Assembly (NCBI GenBank): GCA_946406115.1
Contig: OX291547.1
Coordinates: 18,357,001 to 18,421,000, forward strand
Direction of reading: 5' to 3'
Source of the DNA: Apoda limacodes
Taxonomy: Eukaryota; Arthropoda; Insecta; Lepidoptera; Limacodidae
Length of the DNA: 64,000 bases
Shown here one piece after another: positions 1-21,870 of the stretch; the stretch's first letter is position 1, and each line of letters opens with the position of its first letter. A program made the translations under genes and the position numbers. The notes under the pieces are model-generated. The model ran no database searches and was not told where the DNA came from. It was given only the letters and a program-made list of their open reading frames with translations.

Positions 1-1980
1 TTTTGAATGCCGTACAGGCCATTGATAAGAGGCTGCCCACATAAGACCTGAGCCTTTAGCCAAATAAGAAAAACAACAAAAACGATAATAGAAACGTCAG
101 TATCCGACCAAGTATGTAAGTTGCACATTACTTGGCGAAGTTATACATTAAAGACAACAACTTTACTCGGTCGGTTATCAGCGTTTCTATGTAGGTACGC
201 TATCGCTTTTATGCACACATATCTTAAGCCCCAAGTGTCTTTTTGGGATTGAGAGTTCCCACGATTGATACTTTTCACAGTTTTGATAACGCCAGTTTTG
301 CCACCAACACCTATCGTTCGTGTAGCTTTGAAGCGTTACTAACAAAACTTTTGATTGCAAAACTTGAAAAACGAACGGTTGACGTACACACACTACGATA
401 AAACACACACTCACTACCATGAACAATAAATATGTATAGGCAGTATGACAGATTAACACAAAAACTCCACGTCAAGACATGGGTCCAAGGTTTCATTTTT
501 CGGTGGCAAAAGGGACAAAAAAATATCGTAAACGAACGCATAACAGATTGTTACAGATGATGATACTAAAATTTTGATATTTTTGACACCAATGTAAAAT
601 GAACGGATGGCAGATGACAAAGTAAACGAAAATAATGATTCTGCATCCCAATACGAACGCGCCCTAGGTCTAAGCTGCCCACATACTATTGTTACTTAAA
701 TATTGATTTTTTAAGATTCCGATAGTATTGATTATTTTTTTAAAACAATCGATAGTTTTCAAGACTTTAAAGGTATACAATTAAACATAATTTTGTTTTT
801 TTTTTATATAGATAACAACTTAAAACATGTTTAAATTTTGATTAAAAAAAAATATTTAAATACTTTTCCTTCAGCCGTTTTTTTTATCCTTAATGAGCCC
901 CGCTTTTGAAAATTTCCTCCTTTCTCCACAAATATTTAATTGCCATTATAAACAAGGCATTAATTGTATGAGAAGTTGTGGTGCCCTAAACCCGTGTTTC
1001 TCAAATCTTAGATCCTGTCCATCGATATGAAAAAACAATAGATATGTCCGAAAAGCACCGGCAGGCTAGCCGCCCATAGTCTAATTTTTAGACTATGTTG
1101 AGTAGCGCATCGATTTGTCTCAACAAACACAAGGTCACCCTCGGCGAGTGAACATCTAAAGATTTTTTGTTTGTTTTTTTTAAATAATGTCGTATTGTGC
1201 TGTAAAAAAATTGTAAAAACTATAAAATAAAAGTAAATAAGAGTTCCAGCGAAGTAATTTATCACACGTTAGTATTATTTTTTCACAAATAACCGATTTA
1301 CTTCAATTTATAACAAATTACTTTAATAGAGGTGCACTATTTTTTATCGAAATCATGTTAGTCATCACTGAAATTTTGTTCATAAAAAGTGTTATTTTTC
1401 CAATTTCCTGGGATAATTTTAAACATTTCTTTTTATTTGTGATAACAAGAATAAATTAACCTTGAACTGTGACTGTTTTTCAAGATTATTAGGATTTCGT
1501 TTCATAAATTCACAACGAAAATAAATAGAAGACAATAAAATACCTCACCTCTATTTGAGTAGAAATTGTTGTGGAGTCTTTATTTAAAAAAAATATTGAT
1601 TTAATCTAAACCGTATTACAATGATATAAAGAATAAATTAAATAACTAATGCGCCATCTACCCGTGAGTAGCTAAACTTACATATATACAGCTTAGCGAA
1701 ATACCTTAATTTGCTTAGTGTTGTACGCATGAGATAAAGATATCGATGTTTTTTACCCGTTGTGATCAATTGACACAGCTGTGGAAATGAAGTGAATTGA
1801 TGCTTGTCGTCAATGGAATGTTTTAGGGTTGCGTTCAAAATTTCAAAAGCGTTCGATAAATTAAATTATTTTAATAAGTCAAATAATTCTGTCAACCTGT
1901 GGGTACAATCAGTTAAATGAAATTTTTATTATACATTTTAGCTTATTTAATGCAAAACCATCTAAAAATTCTGCTTTTCA
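1..1980. other. AT-rich non-coding DNA, no gene seen
   Basis: No reading frame here looks like a conserved protein; open frames are short and lysine/phenylalanine-rich, as expected of AT-rich DNA. A short stretch at about 1018-1045 (around ATCGATATGAAAAAACAATAG) recurs in inverted orientation at about 7950-7975, upstream of GOLPH3, so at least part of this stretch is dispersed repeat. Confidence 0.6.
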
Positions 1981-2268
1981 TCCAACTAATATTATAAATG
2001 CGAAAGTTTGGATGTTTGTTACTTAATCACGCGTCAACCACCCGACGGGTTAGGATGAAACTTGGCACACATTTAGGTTTAGTCCTGGAATATATAGAAA
2101 ATAGGCTTTTTAACCCGGAAAATTGACAAGTTCCCGCGGAAATAACTTTATCCAAATTCCACTTGTACGAACAACAGCTTTACATAGTACCATCAAGGAG
2201 TTGCCGTAAAAAATTTCCCGCCGATAACCAGTTAATTTAGGGCGGGTGGAGCCGCTTTCAAAATCTAG
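1981..2268 (+). mobile_element. Helitron-like non-autonomous element
   Basis: The element begins TC (TCCAACTAATATTATAAATG) after an A and ends CTAG before a T, the A^TC...CTRR^T insertion signature of Helitrons. Near the 3' end lies GGGCGGGTGGAGCCGC, a slightly damaged version of the short GCGG-AG-CCGC hairpin seen intact in sister copies. It has no coding capacity. Sister copies lie at 46221, 50333, 52508, 52818 and 43463. Assignment to Lepidopteran Lep1-type Helitrons is inference from the termini. Confidence 0.7.
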
Positions 2269-2444
2269 TCAGTAATGAGACTGTTGTATAAAGTTTTAGA
2301 GAATGTGTCTAGAGCCTCGAGCATTTCTGTGATTTATAGAAGTGTTTCGTTGTTTTATTTGATATAGAAGCTGGTGGATTAGGATTATGTTTTTATCTCA
2401 TTCATTTGTTAAGCTCTATGTTATGTGCAAATAACGAGCTTTTG

Positions 2445-2700
2445 CTGCTCCAACCGCACTAAATTTGGTTATCAGTGTTAAATTTCTACGGCAACTTCTT
2501 GCCGTATTGAAAGTTTGCAATAGCAAGCTACAGCTGAACCTATACTTCGTCCTCGTGTAATTTGCTTATAGTTATAACTACGGGTACTTTGAACTTCTCG
2601 GTATTTTATATTATCTCTGGGCCAAATTTTAGGTTTATTTGATGCTCTAGTGCGATGTGAAGGGAAACCTAAAATTTTATAATAGTATAGTAAGTATAGA
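2445..2700 (-). mobile_element. Helitron-like fragment, opposite orientation
   Basis: Reading from 2460, the sequence GGTTATCAGTGTT, then a CTACGGCAACTT block and 'GCAATAGCAAGCTACAGCT' matches the reverse complement of the internal parts of the Helitron-like copies at 50333-50832 and 46221-46534. The ends are degraded. Together with the plus-strand copy at 1981-2268 it forms a head-to-head pair. Confidence 0.45.
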
Positions 2701-2764
2701 TTATTTTTCAAATTTGAATTGAAACATACTTTCACATTCATTTAACATAATACACTCAAGATAC

Positions 2765-3090
2765 AAAAAAAAAGTCGGTGGTGGTCGAGGGGTTTAAATT
2801 TCACTTCACATCCTAAGTGGCAGAGGTTCGAACCCCGGGCCGGCGTGTACCAATGAGTCTTTTTTTAATTTCTCATGTACACTGAGTTATTTATTCACAC
2901 CACTGGCTTTTCGGTGAAGGAAAACATCGTGAGGAAACCTGCATACGTCAAGAAAAAAAAAGGCGTATGTAAAGTCCACAATCCGCACTGGGCCTGCGTG
3001 TGGACTATGTCGCAAATCACCCTCGCTTATGAGGGTAGGCCGTGCCCCAACAGTGGGGACGTATGAAGACTGGCGAGTGAAATATTCTTT
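2765..3090 (+). mobile_element. tRNA-derived SINE
   Basis: The head contains a B-box-like GGTTCGAACCCC (about 2825-2836) in a tRNA-like setting. The body contains GAAGGAAAACATCGTGAGGA, widespread in Lepidopteran short repeats, and the 3' part contains CCCTCGCTTATGAGGG and CCCCAACAGTGGGGACGTAT. Part of the 3' body recurs inverted at about 36660-36712, and a degraded trace at 60615-60660. A short open frame runs through it but is not a gene. Confidence 0.7.
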
Positions 3091-3334
3091 TTAGGTTTAA
3101 AGGGTTTACGCGGTACTAGATTTTTGCGCGTAAAACGACAAGCACTATTCTTTCAAGTTGCAATGGTGCAATAAAGAGATTATTTTTAGCGTAAAAGTAA
3201 CTTATAGGACAGATAATTATTTATGTAGGATATGTAGGAATCCTTCGGCGAAGACCGATAACCGCGCGTAGCTATGGATAGACAGTATCTCATAATCTAA
3301 CGTTTTCATGGAGATTTTTTGACTTATATGTTTT

Positions 3335-3515
3335 AGATTTCCTAAAGATTCTAGACTTAAAGGCAAAGGGATTGGTGCCACGGGCCAAAACGAGAATTGG
3401 TATCCTACGCCCAGGGCAGTAATTTGTTCGGAGCATTTTGATTTAAGCTGTTTTTTAGAAATGATGGACGTAGATACTTAACAAATGGCTCAATCCCAAC
3501 AGTCAAGATGATAGC
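3335..3515 (+). pseudogene. THAP zinc-finger remnant of the P-like relic
   Basis: Frame 2 reads RFPKDSRLKGKGIGATGQ then NENWYPTPRAVICSEHFDL, matching the middle of a THAP domain (phenylalanine-proline pair, central tryptophan, C-x2-H zinc half-site in CSEHF). The first cysteine pair would lie on an earlier exon, not found; the sequence just before (TATATGTTTTAG) resembles a 3' splice site. A one-base slip near 3465 moves GSIPTV into another frame. Confidence 0.75.
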
Positions 3516-3720
3516 TCGTTCTAACAACAAAATATGTAGAAAAAGCTACAGTAATTATCAAACGAATTGCGAGAATTAGTACGTAATTTTTGATAATTAT
3601 TTTACTTCTGAAAAAGACTGAACTTTATTTTGTTATTATTCATTATTAGATATACCAACAAAACCTAGTGCTTGTCTTAAATTTTTGTCTTTGCATTTAG
3701 GTCAAAATTTTTCCATCATC

Positions 3721-4160
<440 letters not shown>

Positions 4161-5945
4161 GAACACTGTTAGTAGTAGTATTTGCTCCTATCTTCAAAAG
4201 AAAAATAAAAATTTATGTTGTCTGTGAGTAAAGAGCTTTTAATTTATATTTTAGGTTCATTCAAGTTTTTTAACAAATAATATTCTTGGAGTTGACATTA
4301 ACCAAAATGATTATATGGTCGTTGCAAAAGAAGCTTTAGCTTTTATGGTGGTTGGCATTAACTGCTACTTTAAGATCCCTGTTGTATATTTTTTAATAAA
4401 CACTCTAACTGTTATACAAAAGGCAACATTAATTAAGAGATGTTTGTCGTACTTTAAATCCATCAAAATAATAATTAAATCTTTTAGATGCGATGCTCCA
4501 TCAGTTCATGTAAGAGCACTGACGATTTTGGTTTGTGATTTTTCGAATGAACACAATAATATCAGCACACGTGATAATCCCTACAGTGATAGTGATAAAA
4601 CAAAGAAAATTGCAGTTTTTTTAGATCTATGTCACATGCTGAAGCTGATCAGAAATGCTTTACATGCATTTCATGAAAAAATTGCGGAACTGTTATGGTC
4701 CAATATGAAAATGTTCTGGGTTTATTTAGATTTGCTAAATAAATTACAAAACTCAGAAATGTTTCATTTAGAAAATAAATTAAGTAACTCACGTTGAACT
4801 TTGAAATAATAAAATGAAAGTCCGGCTAGATTCACAGTTACTTAGTAAAAGTGTATCTGAAGCTTTATCATTTTGTAAGTCAGATTTAAAACTATCAGAA
4901 TTTCAAGACGCTACTGGAACAATAGAGTTTATTGATTTAATAAACGATTTGTGTGATGTTTTAACTCAAGAAGAAATATTAGAAATAAAGATAAAATATT
5001 TGAATTGTTTGAAAAGGTACAACATATATTTAGAAAATTACAGGTCAGTGAAAATAAAGATGGTCAAGTCATAGAAAAAAATATTTTACGCTCTCAAAAA
5101 AAAACTGGATTTTTAGGTGTTCTCTTGAACATACAAAGTGCTATTCACTTATACAAAGATTTAATTGAAACCGATAAATTAATTTACTTCCCATTTTATA
5201 AAATAAGCCAAGACAATTTAGAGTTGTTATTTTTCAACATACGTTCGCACGGGGGATCGAATAATAATCCTACCTTAAGACAGCTAAAATCAAAAATTAA
5301 AAAAATATTGGACCATACAAAACTTACAGAAAGTGATACCGGTAATGTGGTGGGATTAGAAAGTGTGCCTATTTTGCATGCATCTTCCTCTTCTTATGTC
5401 AAAAAAATTAATTTTACCTCGATTAAGAATATTATGTTCAATGAAGACCGAGCTCAATCTATTTCAGAAGAGACTGAATCACTTTTAGCAGAAAATTTGA
5501 TAGTATTGTTAGAGTTTGCAACACAGTGCATTACATATATTGCAGGATTTATAGTAACATTTTTATCTACAAAATTAAAATGTGAAGAGTGTGTATTATC
5601 GATGATCAGTGATGAACACAATTATCAACATAAACTTGTTCATCGTAAGAGAACAGAGGTGTCTGTTATGTAAGAATAAGATGTCATTTTTATTTGAAAG
5701 GCTTATAAAAAACATATTGATTTGAAGCCAGAAGGCCGTATGAAATTAGGTAAAAGCAAACAATATATTTTAAATTGCGTTTTAGGGACATAATTGCAAA
5801 AGATATCTTTGTAAACTTAACTAATCACCAATTCAACCAAGCCTTTGAAAATAATCACGTGATTCTTTTAATCAAAACGATTATGAGTAAGTATATTGAC
5901 ATACGATTATTTTACTTGGCAAAATCGAAAGATTCTTAAGGTAAC

Positions 5946-6640
5946 AGGCAAAAGTTCAATAAGATGGTATTGTTTTCTGGAGAACAACAGTCAATATTTT
6001 TAAGGTTTCCTATTGCTCCTTGTATAATTTATAATATTTTATGTAGTAAAAGTATTGAGTTATTTTAGTGTTAGTTTATTTTCGCATAATTTCAAATTGA
6101 TATTAAAATTCTTAAAACTTTGACTTAAAATCACCTTTCCCGGCGCCAAGTTTTTTACACCTTTTATAAAAAATTTACTCATGCTATAGATTAAAAATTT
6201 AGTACAAATTATATTTAGGCCTCGATCTATAATTATTTCTATACTAAAGCTAACTTAACAAGTTTGGACCTTAGATATTACGTTAAACCCTAAAACGTTT
6301 CAAAATTCGAATAGTGCATTTTGCGTTTTACTGAAAAAATGGTTTAGGTACAAAAACTTCTAAATAGTCCATATTTATACATTTCTTACAAATATCCGTA
6401 ATGTAGGGTACGGCCAGATTATTTTGGATCTTAAGGGTTCCGTAGGAAATTGGTAAAAACTTAAACTCATAATTAAGCCCTATGCATTCTTATTTAAAAA
6501 AAATGGGTTTCAAACTAACGGTCGGCGAATCCGTACGCGGGTATTTAGGTGTAACAAAAATTGGCGCGGGTATAGGAGGATTAAGTCACTTATGTCTAAG
6601 ATGTATATTTTGCAAGTTAAAAGCTTCTAAAGTTAAAAAA
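5946..6640. other. Non-coding DNA, no gene seen
   Basis: AT-rich sequence with no recognisable frame. The piece at about 6400-6460 (GGGTACGG...GGGTTCCGTAGG) resembles widespread Lepidopteran repeat DNA carrying the GGGTTCCGTA motif, also seen at about 40463. Confidence 0.4.
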
Positions 6641-7100
6641 ATTGTGTCACTCATCCTCTGATTTTTGAACTTCGTGTCCAAAAAAATCTAAAAACTACGA
6701 TAATATAACTAGTTTTTAAATTAAGAAATATATTTATCACCAAAATTTGTGAACATATTCGTTAGATTGAGACTACCTGCAATAATTCTCGTTATCGGAC
6801 AGTTTTTTAAATCAATGTCTTTTTAGGTTTTTAGGTCCCCGGGACACAAACTATCTCCATGCCAAACTTGCCAGCGGTTTCACGCGCTCTAAATTCGGTT
6901 ATCGGCATAGGATTCAACGGCAACTCCTCGATTATAGAAAAAAACCGACTCACACATGAAGTTTCCAAGAAGCATATGTCCTTTCCCAGGGCTCGAAACT
7001 ATCTTCATGCCAAATTTCATCTTAATCGGTACAGCAGTTTAAGCCTGAAGAGGTAACAGACAGACAGACAGACCTTCTGCATTTATAATAATAGTGTGGA
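6640..7100 (-). mobile_element. Helitron-like element, minus orientation
   Basis: The right end read on the minus strand is A^TCCACACTATTATTATAAATG, the same 5' signature as the 1981 copy. Internally it carries TTCGGTTATCGGCATAGG, CAACGGCAACTCCTCG, AAATTTCATCTTAATCGG and a CAGACAGACAGAC run. The left end reads GCCAGCGGTTTCACGCGC instead of GCCAGCGGCTCCGCCCGC, so the 3' hairpin is damaged and the true left limit (about 6863, or further left) is unclear. Confidence 0.6.
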
Positions 7101-7715
7101 TAAAAAGAAAACAATAATATAAAATGCGTAAGCCAGGTAATTTGCTTTTTAATACTAGCTATGCATAAGACATAGTGCCAACTTTGGTACCTAAGCTCAG
7201 ACCGCAACATTTTAATCAAGTAGGTAGATATACCTAGGTACATAGTTTATGGATTTTTGATTTAGTAAAACTCATATTATTTATTATTTATATGATAAAA
7301 CTTTTAGCGTTCATCTGTATATTTTCATGCCATGAATCAAATTCGATAAAACAAAAGCCTACGGTAAAGTTAAAATTTTGAACTAATTTAGCCGTTTTAA
7401 CGTTATGCGTGTTCAAAGTTAAGTTAAAGCATAAAGGTACAAGTAAGGTAAGGTAAAGTATATCTATATTCTTATTATGTACTATCTTAATCACAATATT
7501 ATTTGCTGTTTTATAGATACCTACATAAAACTAAAATGTCCACTGCAAACTAATTAGAAATTAAATTATTAAGGTACATTTATAATGAGACTCGCCAGTT
7601 TAATTAACAATTTTATAGATTCGGAATGATTTTACTACCGATAATATAAAAATATGTGTTGATAGTTAGTTAGGACTTTGAATTTTCCGAAGATATTTTT
7701 GATCATAGCATTATA
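7101..7715. other. Non-coding DNA, no gene seen
   Basis: Short open frames only; none resembles a conserved protein and I see no clear repeat structure. Confidence 0.4.
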
Positions 7716-7721
7716 GTAATC

Positions 7722-7729
7722 TATCGATA
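7722..7729. promoter_or_regulatory. DRE-type TATCGATA palindrome
   Basis: An exact TATCGATA, the core of the DNA replication-related element bound by DREF in Drosophila, about 620 bp upstream of the GOLPH3 start codon. DRE motifs are typical of housekeeping promoters in flies; function here is inferred. Confidence 0.4.
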
Positions 7730-8099
7730 GTTATGTCCATATCGCCACAGGAACAACACTGGGTCTAACGTTAAATGAAAGTACAGCTACTCATCACAAG
7801 ATGTCACTAATATCAAGTGTAAGCCTTATGTAATCAACATAAGGGTTAAATTGGAACAAAAATGGTGACTTTATTGCCCTACTTCACCTACTCCACCCCC
7901 GCTATCAACGGCTACGCCGGTTTCCGAACCACAGTGTCGTGCTGCCATATCTATTGTTTTTTCATATCGATGATCCTGTCCTGTTGTTGTTTCATTATAA
8001 TTCCAATATCAACGTTTTACATTGACCATAAAATGTAGCTGAATTTTGATAGAACAAAACCTGCAAAATCCTATCAATAGGGATCGAATATAAAAGATA

Positions 8100-8175
8100 T
8101 ATCGATAGTTTTTTCAGACAATCGATAGAGTTGATAGTTGAAATACCATCGATTAATCGATTTACTATCGATGTT
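8100..8175. promoter_or_regulatory. Cluster of TATCGATA-like motifs before GOLPH3
   Basis: An exact TATCGATA at 8100-8107 is followed by AATCGATA at about 8120, ATCGATTAATCGAT near 8148-8161 and CTATCGATG at about 8165. They sit 170-245 bp upstream of the GOLPH3 ATG, where a core promoter is expected. Binding by a DREF-like factor is inference; similar ATCGATAG strings near 720-760 lie outside any promoter, so part of the cluster could be repeat-derived. Confidence 0.45.
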
Positions 8176-8342
8176 TAATCAACACTACCACAGAGTAATT
8201 ATCTGAGGCGGCCATATTTCATTCATTTGGTTCCTAATACGTCAAGTTTCGTTTACCTACGTTTTCTTTTACGAAGGATTCAAAAGTTCTATTTCCTACG
8301 TAAATAATATTCCTTTATAGTTAAAATTGTGTCCTTTCAATT

Positions 8343-17117
<8,775 letters not shown>

Positions 17118-17946
17118 CGCTATAAAGTTAAAGAAAATATTGAGTTTAATACTGAAAATATAAAGCTGTTAGCACACATATCTTTGCATTGTGTCTCGTG
17201 TATGCCATATTTAGTGTTAAATTTCGCCTAGTGCAAACATTATCGAGAGATATGTCTTCATGGTGATAATTTACATTGAAACCTGGCATGTGGGTTTCAA
17301 AAATGAAGAAATACGTGTGCGAAAGCTTAATTTGACGCAAATCGCCAGTAGACTAATTTTTTGTTTATTTTCAAAACTATAAAATGAATTGTGGTAATTT
17401 ACTTTTATCAATTAAGGAAGAGTATATTATCTTGTACAGAAGATTATCAGTCTTTTTTCATTTACTTGAATTGTTAATTTATCCAGTATTAAAGTCATAC
17501 TATTTTGGATTTTGGGTGATTTTATTTTGAAGACACCTACTGATAAAATTCATTATTTAGCTTTGATATTTATGACTTATGTATGCCGCACGATGATAAA
17601 TTTGAAGATAAGACTTTTATGTGTGCCTACAAAACTTGTCTTTTGCGGATTTTAAATTTGGTTTTTCGCGAATTTATTGACTTCCAATTTATATAGTTGA
17701 GTTTCTTAAGTAGAATTGGTATAGATATTATAAAAATAGTAAACTTTATTTAATTTTGATTATAAACTAGATATAACCCTAATTTAAATAAAAGTAAATA
17801 AATCATAGCACAAACACAGAGTTAAATCATTCTACATATACAAAATGGTGAAGTAATCTCGAACGAATCATGAATTACCTATATTTTAATGGAGAAAATT
17901 GAAAATCCAGTCTTATTTTTACTTTTCATTTAAAACTAAACTAACT
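17118..17946 (+). other. GOLPH3 3' untranslated region and flank
   Basis: AT-rich, non-coding. The first canonical AATAAA signals are at 17787-17792 and 17797-17802; an ATTAAA variant lies at 17488-17493. Which one ends the transcript cannot be seen from sequence alone. Confidence 0.5.
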
Positions 17947-18471
17947 TTAAAGCCATGTATTCACTAGGCAACAATTGACGCGCAACACGTTGCTCAACAT
18001 ATAGTTTAAGAGGCAGTACTTACGTACGTAAAAAAACCTTAACTGACCCCTTTTCGCTGGCAAAAAATCATTTGGCTAAGAAATCATCGAAAGTTCTAAG
18101 TGCTATTCGTTTACAACTTAGTTAAATCATAGTTGTGTCAGTTCTTTTAACTCTAATTAAAAGCATTTTTTGATAGCAATGATGTATAATAAACTATTGA
18201 ATTATTTCATGTGTTTTAATGGAAATATCAGTCAGTTGAGATGTAGCTGCACGCACGCTCAGTTACACATCGCATCTTCTTTGTTTTTACTCAAGTTTTC
18301 TGACACGTAGTACACATACACGTAGTACGTGTAACATGTTAAGCGAAGTTACACAAGTTTTTTTTTTGGCCACGTTCTCCTATCTCGGCAACATGATGCG
18401 CGTCATGCGCTGTTGCAAAACGTCGCAGAACATGTTGCGCGTCGTTTTTAGCTAATGAATGCTTGGCTTTA
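17947..18471. mobile_element. Inverted-repeat element of about 525 bp
   Basis: The left end TTTAAAGCCATGTATTCACT and the reverse complement of the right end (AAAGCCAAGCATTCATTAGC) match over about 43 bp, continuing to ACGCGCAACA-GTT on both sides. The interior has further GCGCGTC and GTTGC palindromes and no coding frame. It looks like a non-autonomous DNA transposon; the superfamily is not clear. Confidence 0.55.
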
Positions 18472-19427
18472 CTACAACACATGGCCATTGTTTCTATACG
18501 TTACTGTATTGGCATAGGTCTCGCGCATACAGAGCAATACTGCTTAACTTTTGTTATGTTACACGTACACTAATAATACAAGTTGAGACAGGGTATCATT
18601 AAAGGCGTCCAGAAAATATGTACCGAGTGAAAAAAACTAAAAGAAAATAAAACCGGCAATCAGGTTTTATTTAAATGTTGAATGTGCCTTTTCTATTAAC
18701 AGAGTTATCCCACAGTAAAATTTATTTCAACTCGGTTGTATCTTCTGAACTTAGCCTTAGGAATACCATTTTATATAAATTGTAATTTAATAAAACTGTC
18801 ATTGATTGAATACAGATTTTTATTGTATACGTTGAGATTTTACCTAATGTACATTTTAATAGTGTAATTTTAAACAGTTTTTCCTGTGTGTAAGGGTAAA
18901 TCTAAATTTGTGTGTTAATATGTATTGCTCTTCAGAAAGTAAACGCTGCGAGACTTACTATTTTATTTTTTACTTAATGTGTTAATTGTATAATGTATAG
19001 TATTGTGTTTTGATATAAGTATTCAATATTTTTTATAGAAAAAATGTTATAATGTAAATTTTTGTTAGTTACTGTCAACTTTTGGGATAATATTGTTATA
19101 AAACAACAATATGTGGGATTATATTTAATTTTTCTGTTGTTTTCTCCAACTTGTAAGAATACTTTCTTATAACTTATAACTAACACGTATCTTTTTGTTT
19201 TCCGTTAATTTAAGAGTTATTTACAGCGTTAAAATTATCAAAAATTGATCATATTTTTTTTTTTCCGCTTATCAGAATTCAAAATATGGGTATTGGTTCA
19301 CTATAAACAACGGTTTTACACTTAATTGGGTCTAAAAGTGTTTGTAAAGTTAAAGAAAAACATGAACTTCGAAAATATAAAAACCATTTCGCAATAATAT
19401 TTTTTACGTAAACTACTTTTTGAATCA

Positions 19428-19545
19428 AAATACTCGAATGAAAGACATTTTTATAACAAAAGACTTGAATGTAAGACATTTTTAAAAAAAAGACTTTAAC
19501 GTAAGACATTTTTAAAACAGAAGTCTTGAACCTGAGACACTTTAC
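19428..19545. repeat. Degenerate tandem repeat, about 31 bp x 3.6
   Basis: Units of the form ACTTGAATGTAAGACATTTT followed by an A-rich spacer begin near 19430, 19462, 19493 and 19525, with a few substitutions each. Confidence 0.65.
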
Positions 19546-20737
19546 CCATACATTTCTTGGAGTATATTACTCCTTATGAGTCCATAACCACGCGGCGTAA
19601 CACGAGTACCTATTTGTAGTGTTAAATTCTTATTTTCCCTTAAGACAAAAAAAATATTATGTTACTTTTGATGATTAGAAAATATTAAATACCTTATATT
19701 ATTTTACAGATTTAAATTAATTTACATAAAATTTGCAATTTTTATATTGGATCCTAAGTCTTGTCAGTGCAGAAGTTAACGGAGAACAAAAACCACGCGG
19801 CGTTTAATTTTTTATTTTATTTATAGTGCTAAGTTTTTAATTTGTTAAAACAAAATTGATAAATTCTGGTGTTTAAATTGTCACTTTTGTTGATAAGAAT
19901 TTAAATCTCCTATATAGTATATATATTAAATAGGTTTTACTAAATGAAGACTTTGTAAATTGAATTATATTAATTTTGCAATTTCTTTATACATGATTCC
20001 ATGTCGTTACGTCATTTTATCTATTAATTAATTCTTTCAATATAATTGAGTATGATATATTTAGGTCACTGCAATAGGTACGTTTAAAATCCCAAACAGA
20101 AATAGCTCTTGCGTAAAATGTATTAATCGTTTAAAATAAATGTTTTTTTATTCGAGGCAACATTGTAAAATAGTTTATAATTATACATATTTTTGTGTCC
20201 TAAGTAGATATTTTTATATATATTATGTTAAAATAATAGGTATTTTTTTTAGTTTGTATATAGGAAATAATAAGTACGATTGAAAAGTCGTTGAGGAATT
20301 TAGAATTTATGTCAATGTGTATACATTTAGGTTAAATTTAATATGTATCATAAACATTATGGTATCGAGAATTACTCAAATATATTCCTTTATAATTTAT
20401 ATCTCAGTCAATTTTTCCCTAAAACTTACCGTTTTATATTTTATTTGAGGATGTATTAAGCGTGTTCAAAGCACCCGTAGTGCCATCGTTAATAGCCGCT
20501 TAGCCAGGTCACTGTGTCCTTGTTTATCGTTTCAAAACAAAAAATAAATTACATCAAAATGTAGTCCACAAACTACATTCTGGTATAACGTTCGTGTTCT
20601 CAGTTTAGTAATTATGATCTGGCTAGACTAGCCGTGCTTCAAAAAGGCCTGCTGTTAGCCCTGGTGGCACAACAGCTGAAACATTTATCTCATTCATACA
20701 ATGAGTCATCGCCTTTGATAAATCCAATAACGTCGGA

Positions 20738-20880
20738 TCATGGCGCTGCGACAAAATGTATGACTAGATGACAATGTATGACAGTACCCCATCTCGTCGC
20801 GTACCTTACCTCACACTTGCCCTGTCTAGACTTCGATGGCCGAATGAATGAAAGATTGTTTAGGCTGTGGTAGTACCATA
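20738..20880. repeat. Dispersed repeat, copy 1
   Basis: Shares ACAAAATGTATG at its left, and CTGTCTAGAC, GATGGCC, GAATGAA and TTGTTTAGGCTGTG at its right, with 32678-32830 in the same orientation. The class is unknown. Confidence 0.5.
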
Positions 20881-21564
20881 ATATAAAGATAAACATGAAG
20901 TAACGGTAGTACAAGTACGTCCCCGATTGCGTTATCAGCACGCACTAGCCTACATTGATCTATAATACTACTACCTAGCCACCTACTACCGACTATGACA
21001 GACTGCTTGCGCGCTGAGCCTCGTTCAGAAGCAGCGTTGCGAGTGCAACAAAACACTACTGTGCAGGCTAGTAACAGAAAAAAATCGAGATACGCAATAA
21101 AGAATTTGCCAAAGTAGGCTTTATTATAACCCGATTGTAGCTTCTGAACAAACCTGGCCGTGTATTTTCAAGGACGGACTGAAATTGGCGGTGAAGTTGG
21201 CTTCGCTTGTTTTAAACTGACGTAAATTACAATGTTAGTGCGTTTCCTAAAAAATCCACCTTCACCACCTTAAATAAAATACAAAGAAACTTTTTGAATT
21301 GGTACTTTTATTATAAAAAATGGAACATTTCCTCACACAACAGATTAAAGGGATAAATTAAGTCTTTTCCTCATCATACATGTTAATAAATACATAGAAC
21401 AATTTTAACTTAATTTTAATATATTCTGTGCATTTATAAAACCTAAAATAATAAGTACATAAATTAAAATAAAGTTCTATGTGTTGCAGCTAGTCTAACG
21501 TATTGGTAAATTTTGGATTTTCTTTTAATCAAAGTTTTATTCAGCTTGCTAACTACTGATCTTA

Positions 21565-21870
21565 GGGCCTAAGCAAACACTATACTTTTAGCATCGGCGA
21601 CAGGCGATTTTGCTACTGCATCGATTCTGCGTCGCGATTTGGCGTCTTGCTGCGTTTGATCATGGTATCAAAATCGCGCGTTTCAGTGACTTCTAACATG
21701 CTGAATCGCGTTTTGGCGACTAGATGAATTTGTAAGTTTAATAATTAATTTGTTTGCCGCGACTGGTTTATATATATGCGGGTTAGAGTATTCTGACGCG
21801 GCATCGAGCTTAAGATAAGCAACTAAGTTGCCGGTTGTCGATGCCAAAAGTATTGTGTGTGCTCAGGTCC
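21565..21870. mobile_element. MITE with TTA target duplication (Harbinger-like)
   Basis: The left end GGGCCTAAGCAAACACTATA and the reverse complement of the right end (GGACCTGAGCACACACAATA) continue matching through ACTTTT-GCATCG, about 46 bp in all. The element is flanked on both sides by TTA (21562-21564 and 21871-21873). A TTA duplication and a GGGCC start fit PIF/Harbinger MITEs. The core is rich in TCGCG motifs and non-coding. Confidence 0.75.

Larger units (their letters stand above)
18472..21564. other. Intergenic AT-rich DNA
   Basis: No gene seen. It contains a short tandem repeat at 19428-19545 and a dispersed repeat at 20738-20880. Two ACCACGCGGCGT strings (about 19588 and 19792) sit some 205 bp apart, suggesting an old local duplication. 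Confidence 0.5.

Noticed and set aside
2824..2837. Possible tRNA gene
   Set aside because: The B-box-like GGTTCGAACC is part of a SINE head; no cloverleaf can be completed. The same applies to 10330-10390 and 46970-47030.
7930..7990. Promoter element sharing sequence with 1018-1045 (inverted)
   Set aside because: Only a short stretch (around ATATCTATTGTTTTTTCATA) is shared; this is more likely repeat debris than a paired regulatory site.
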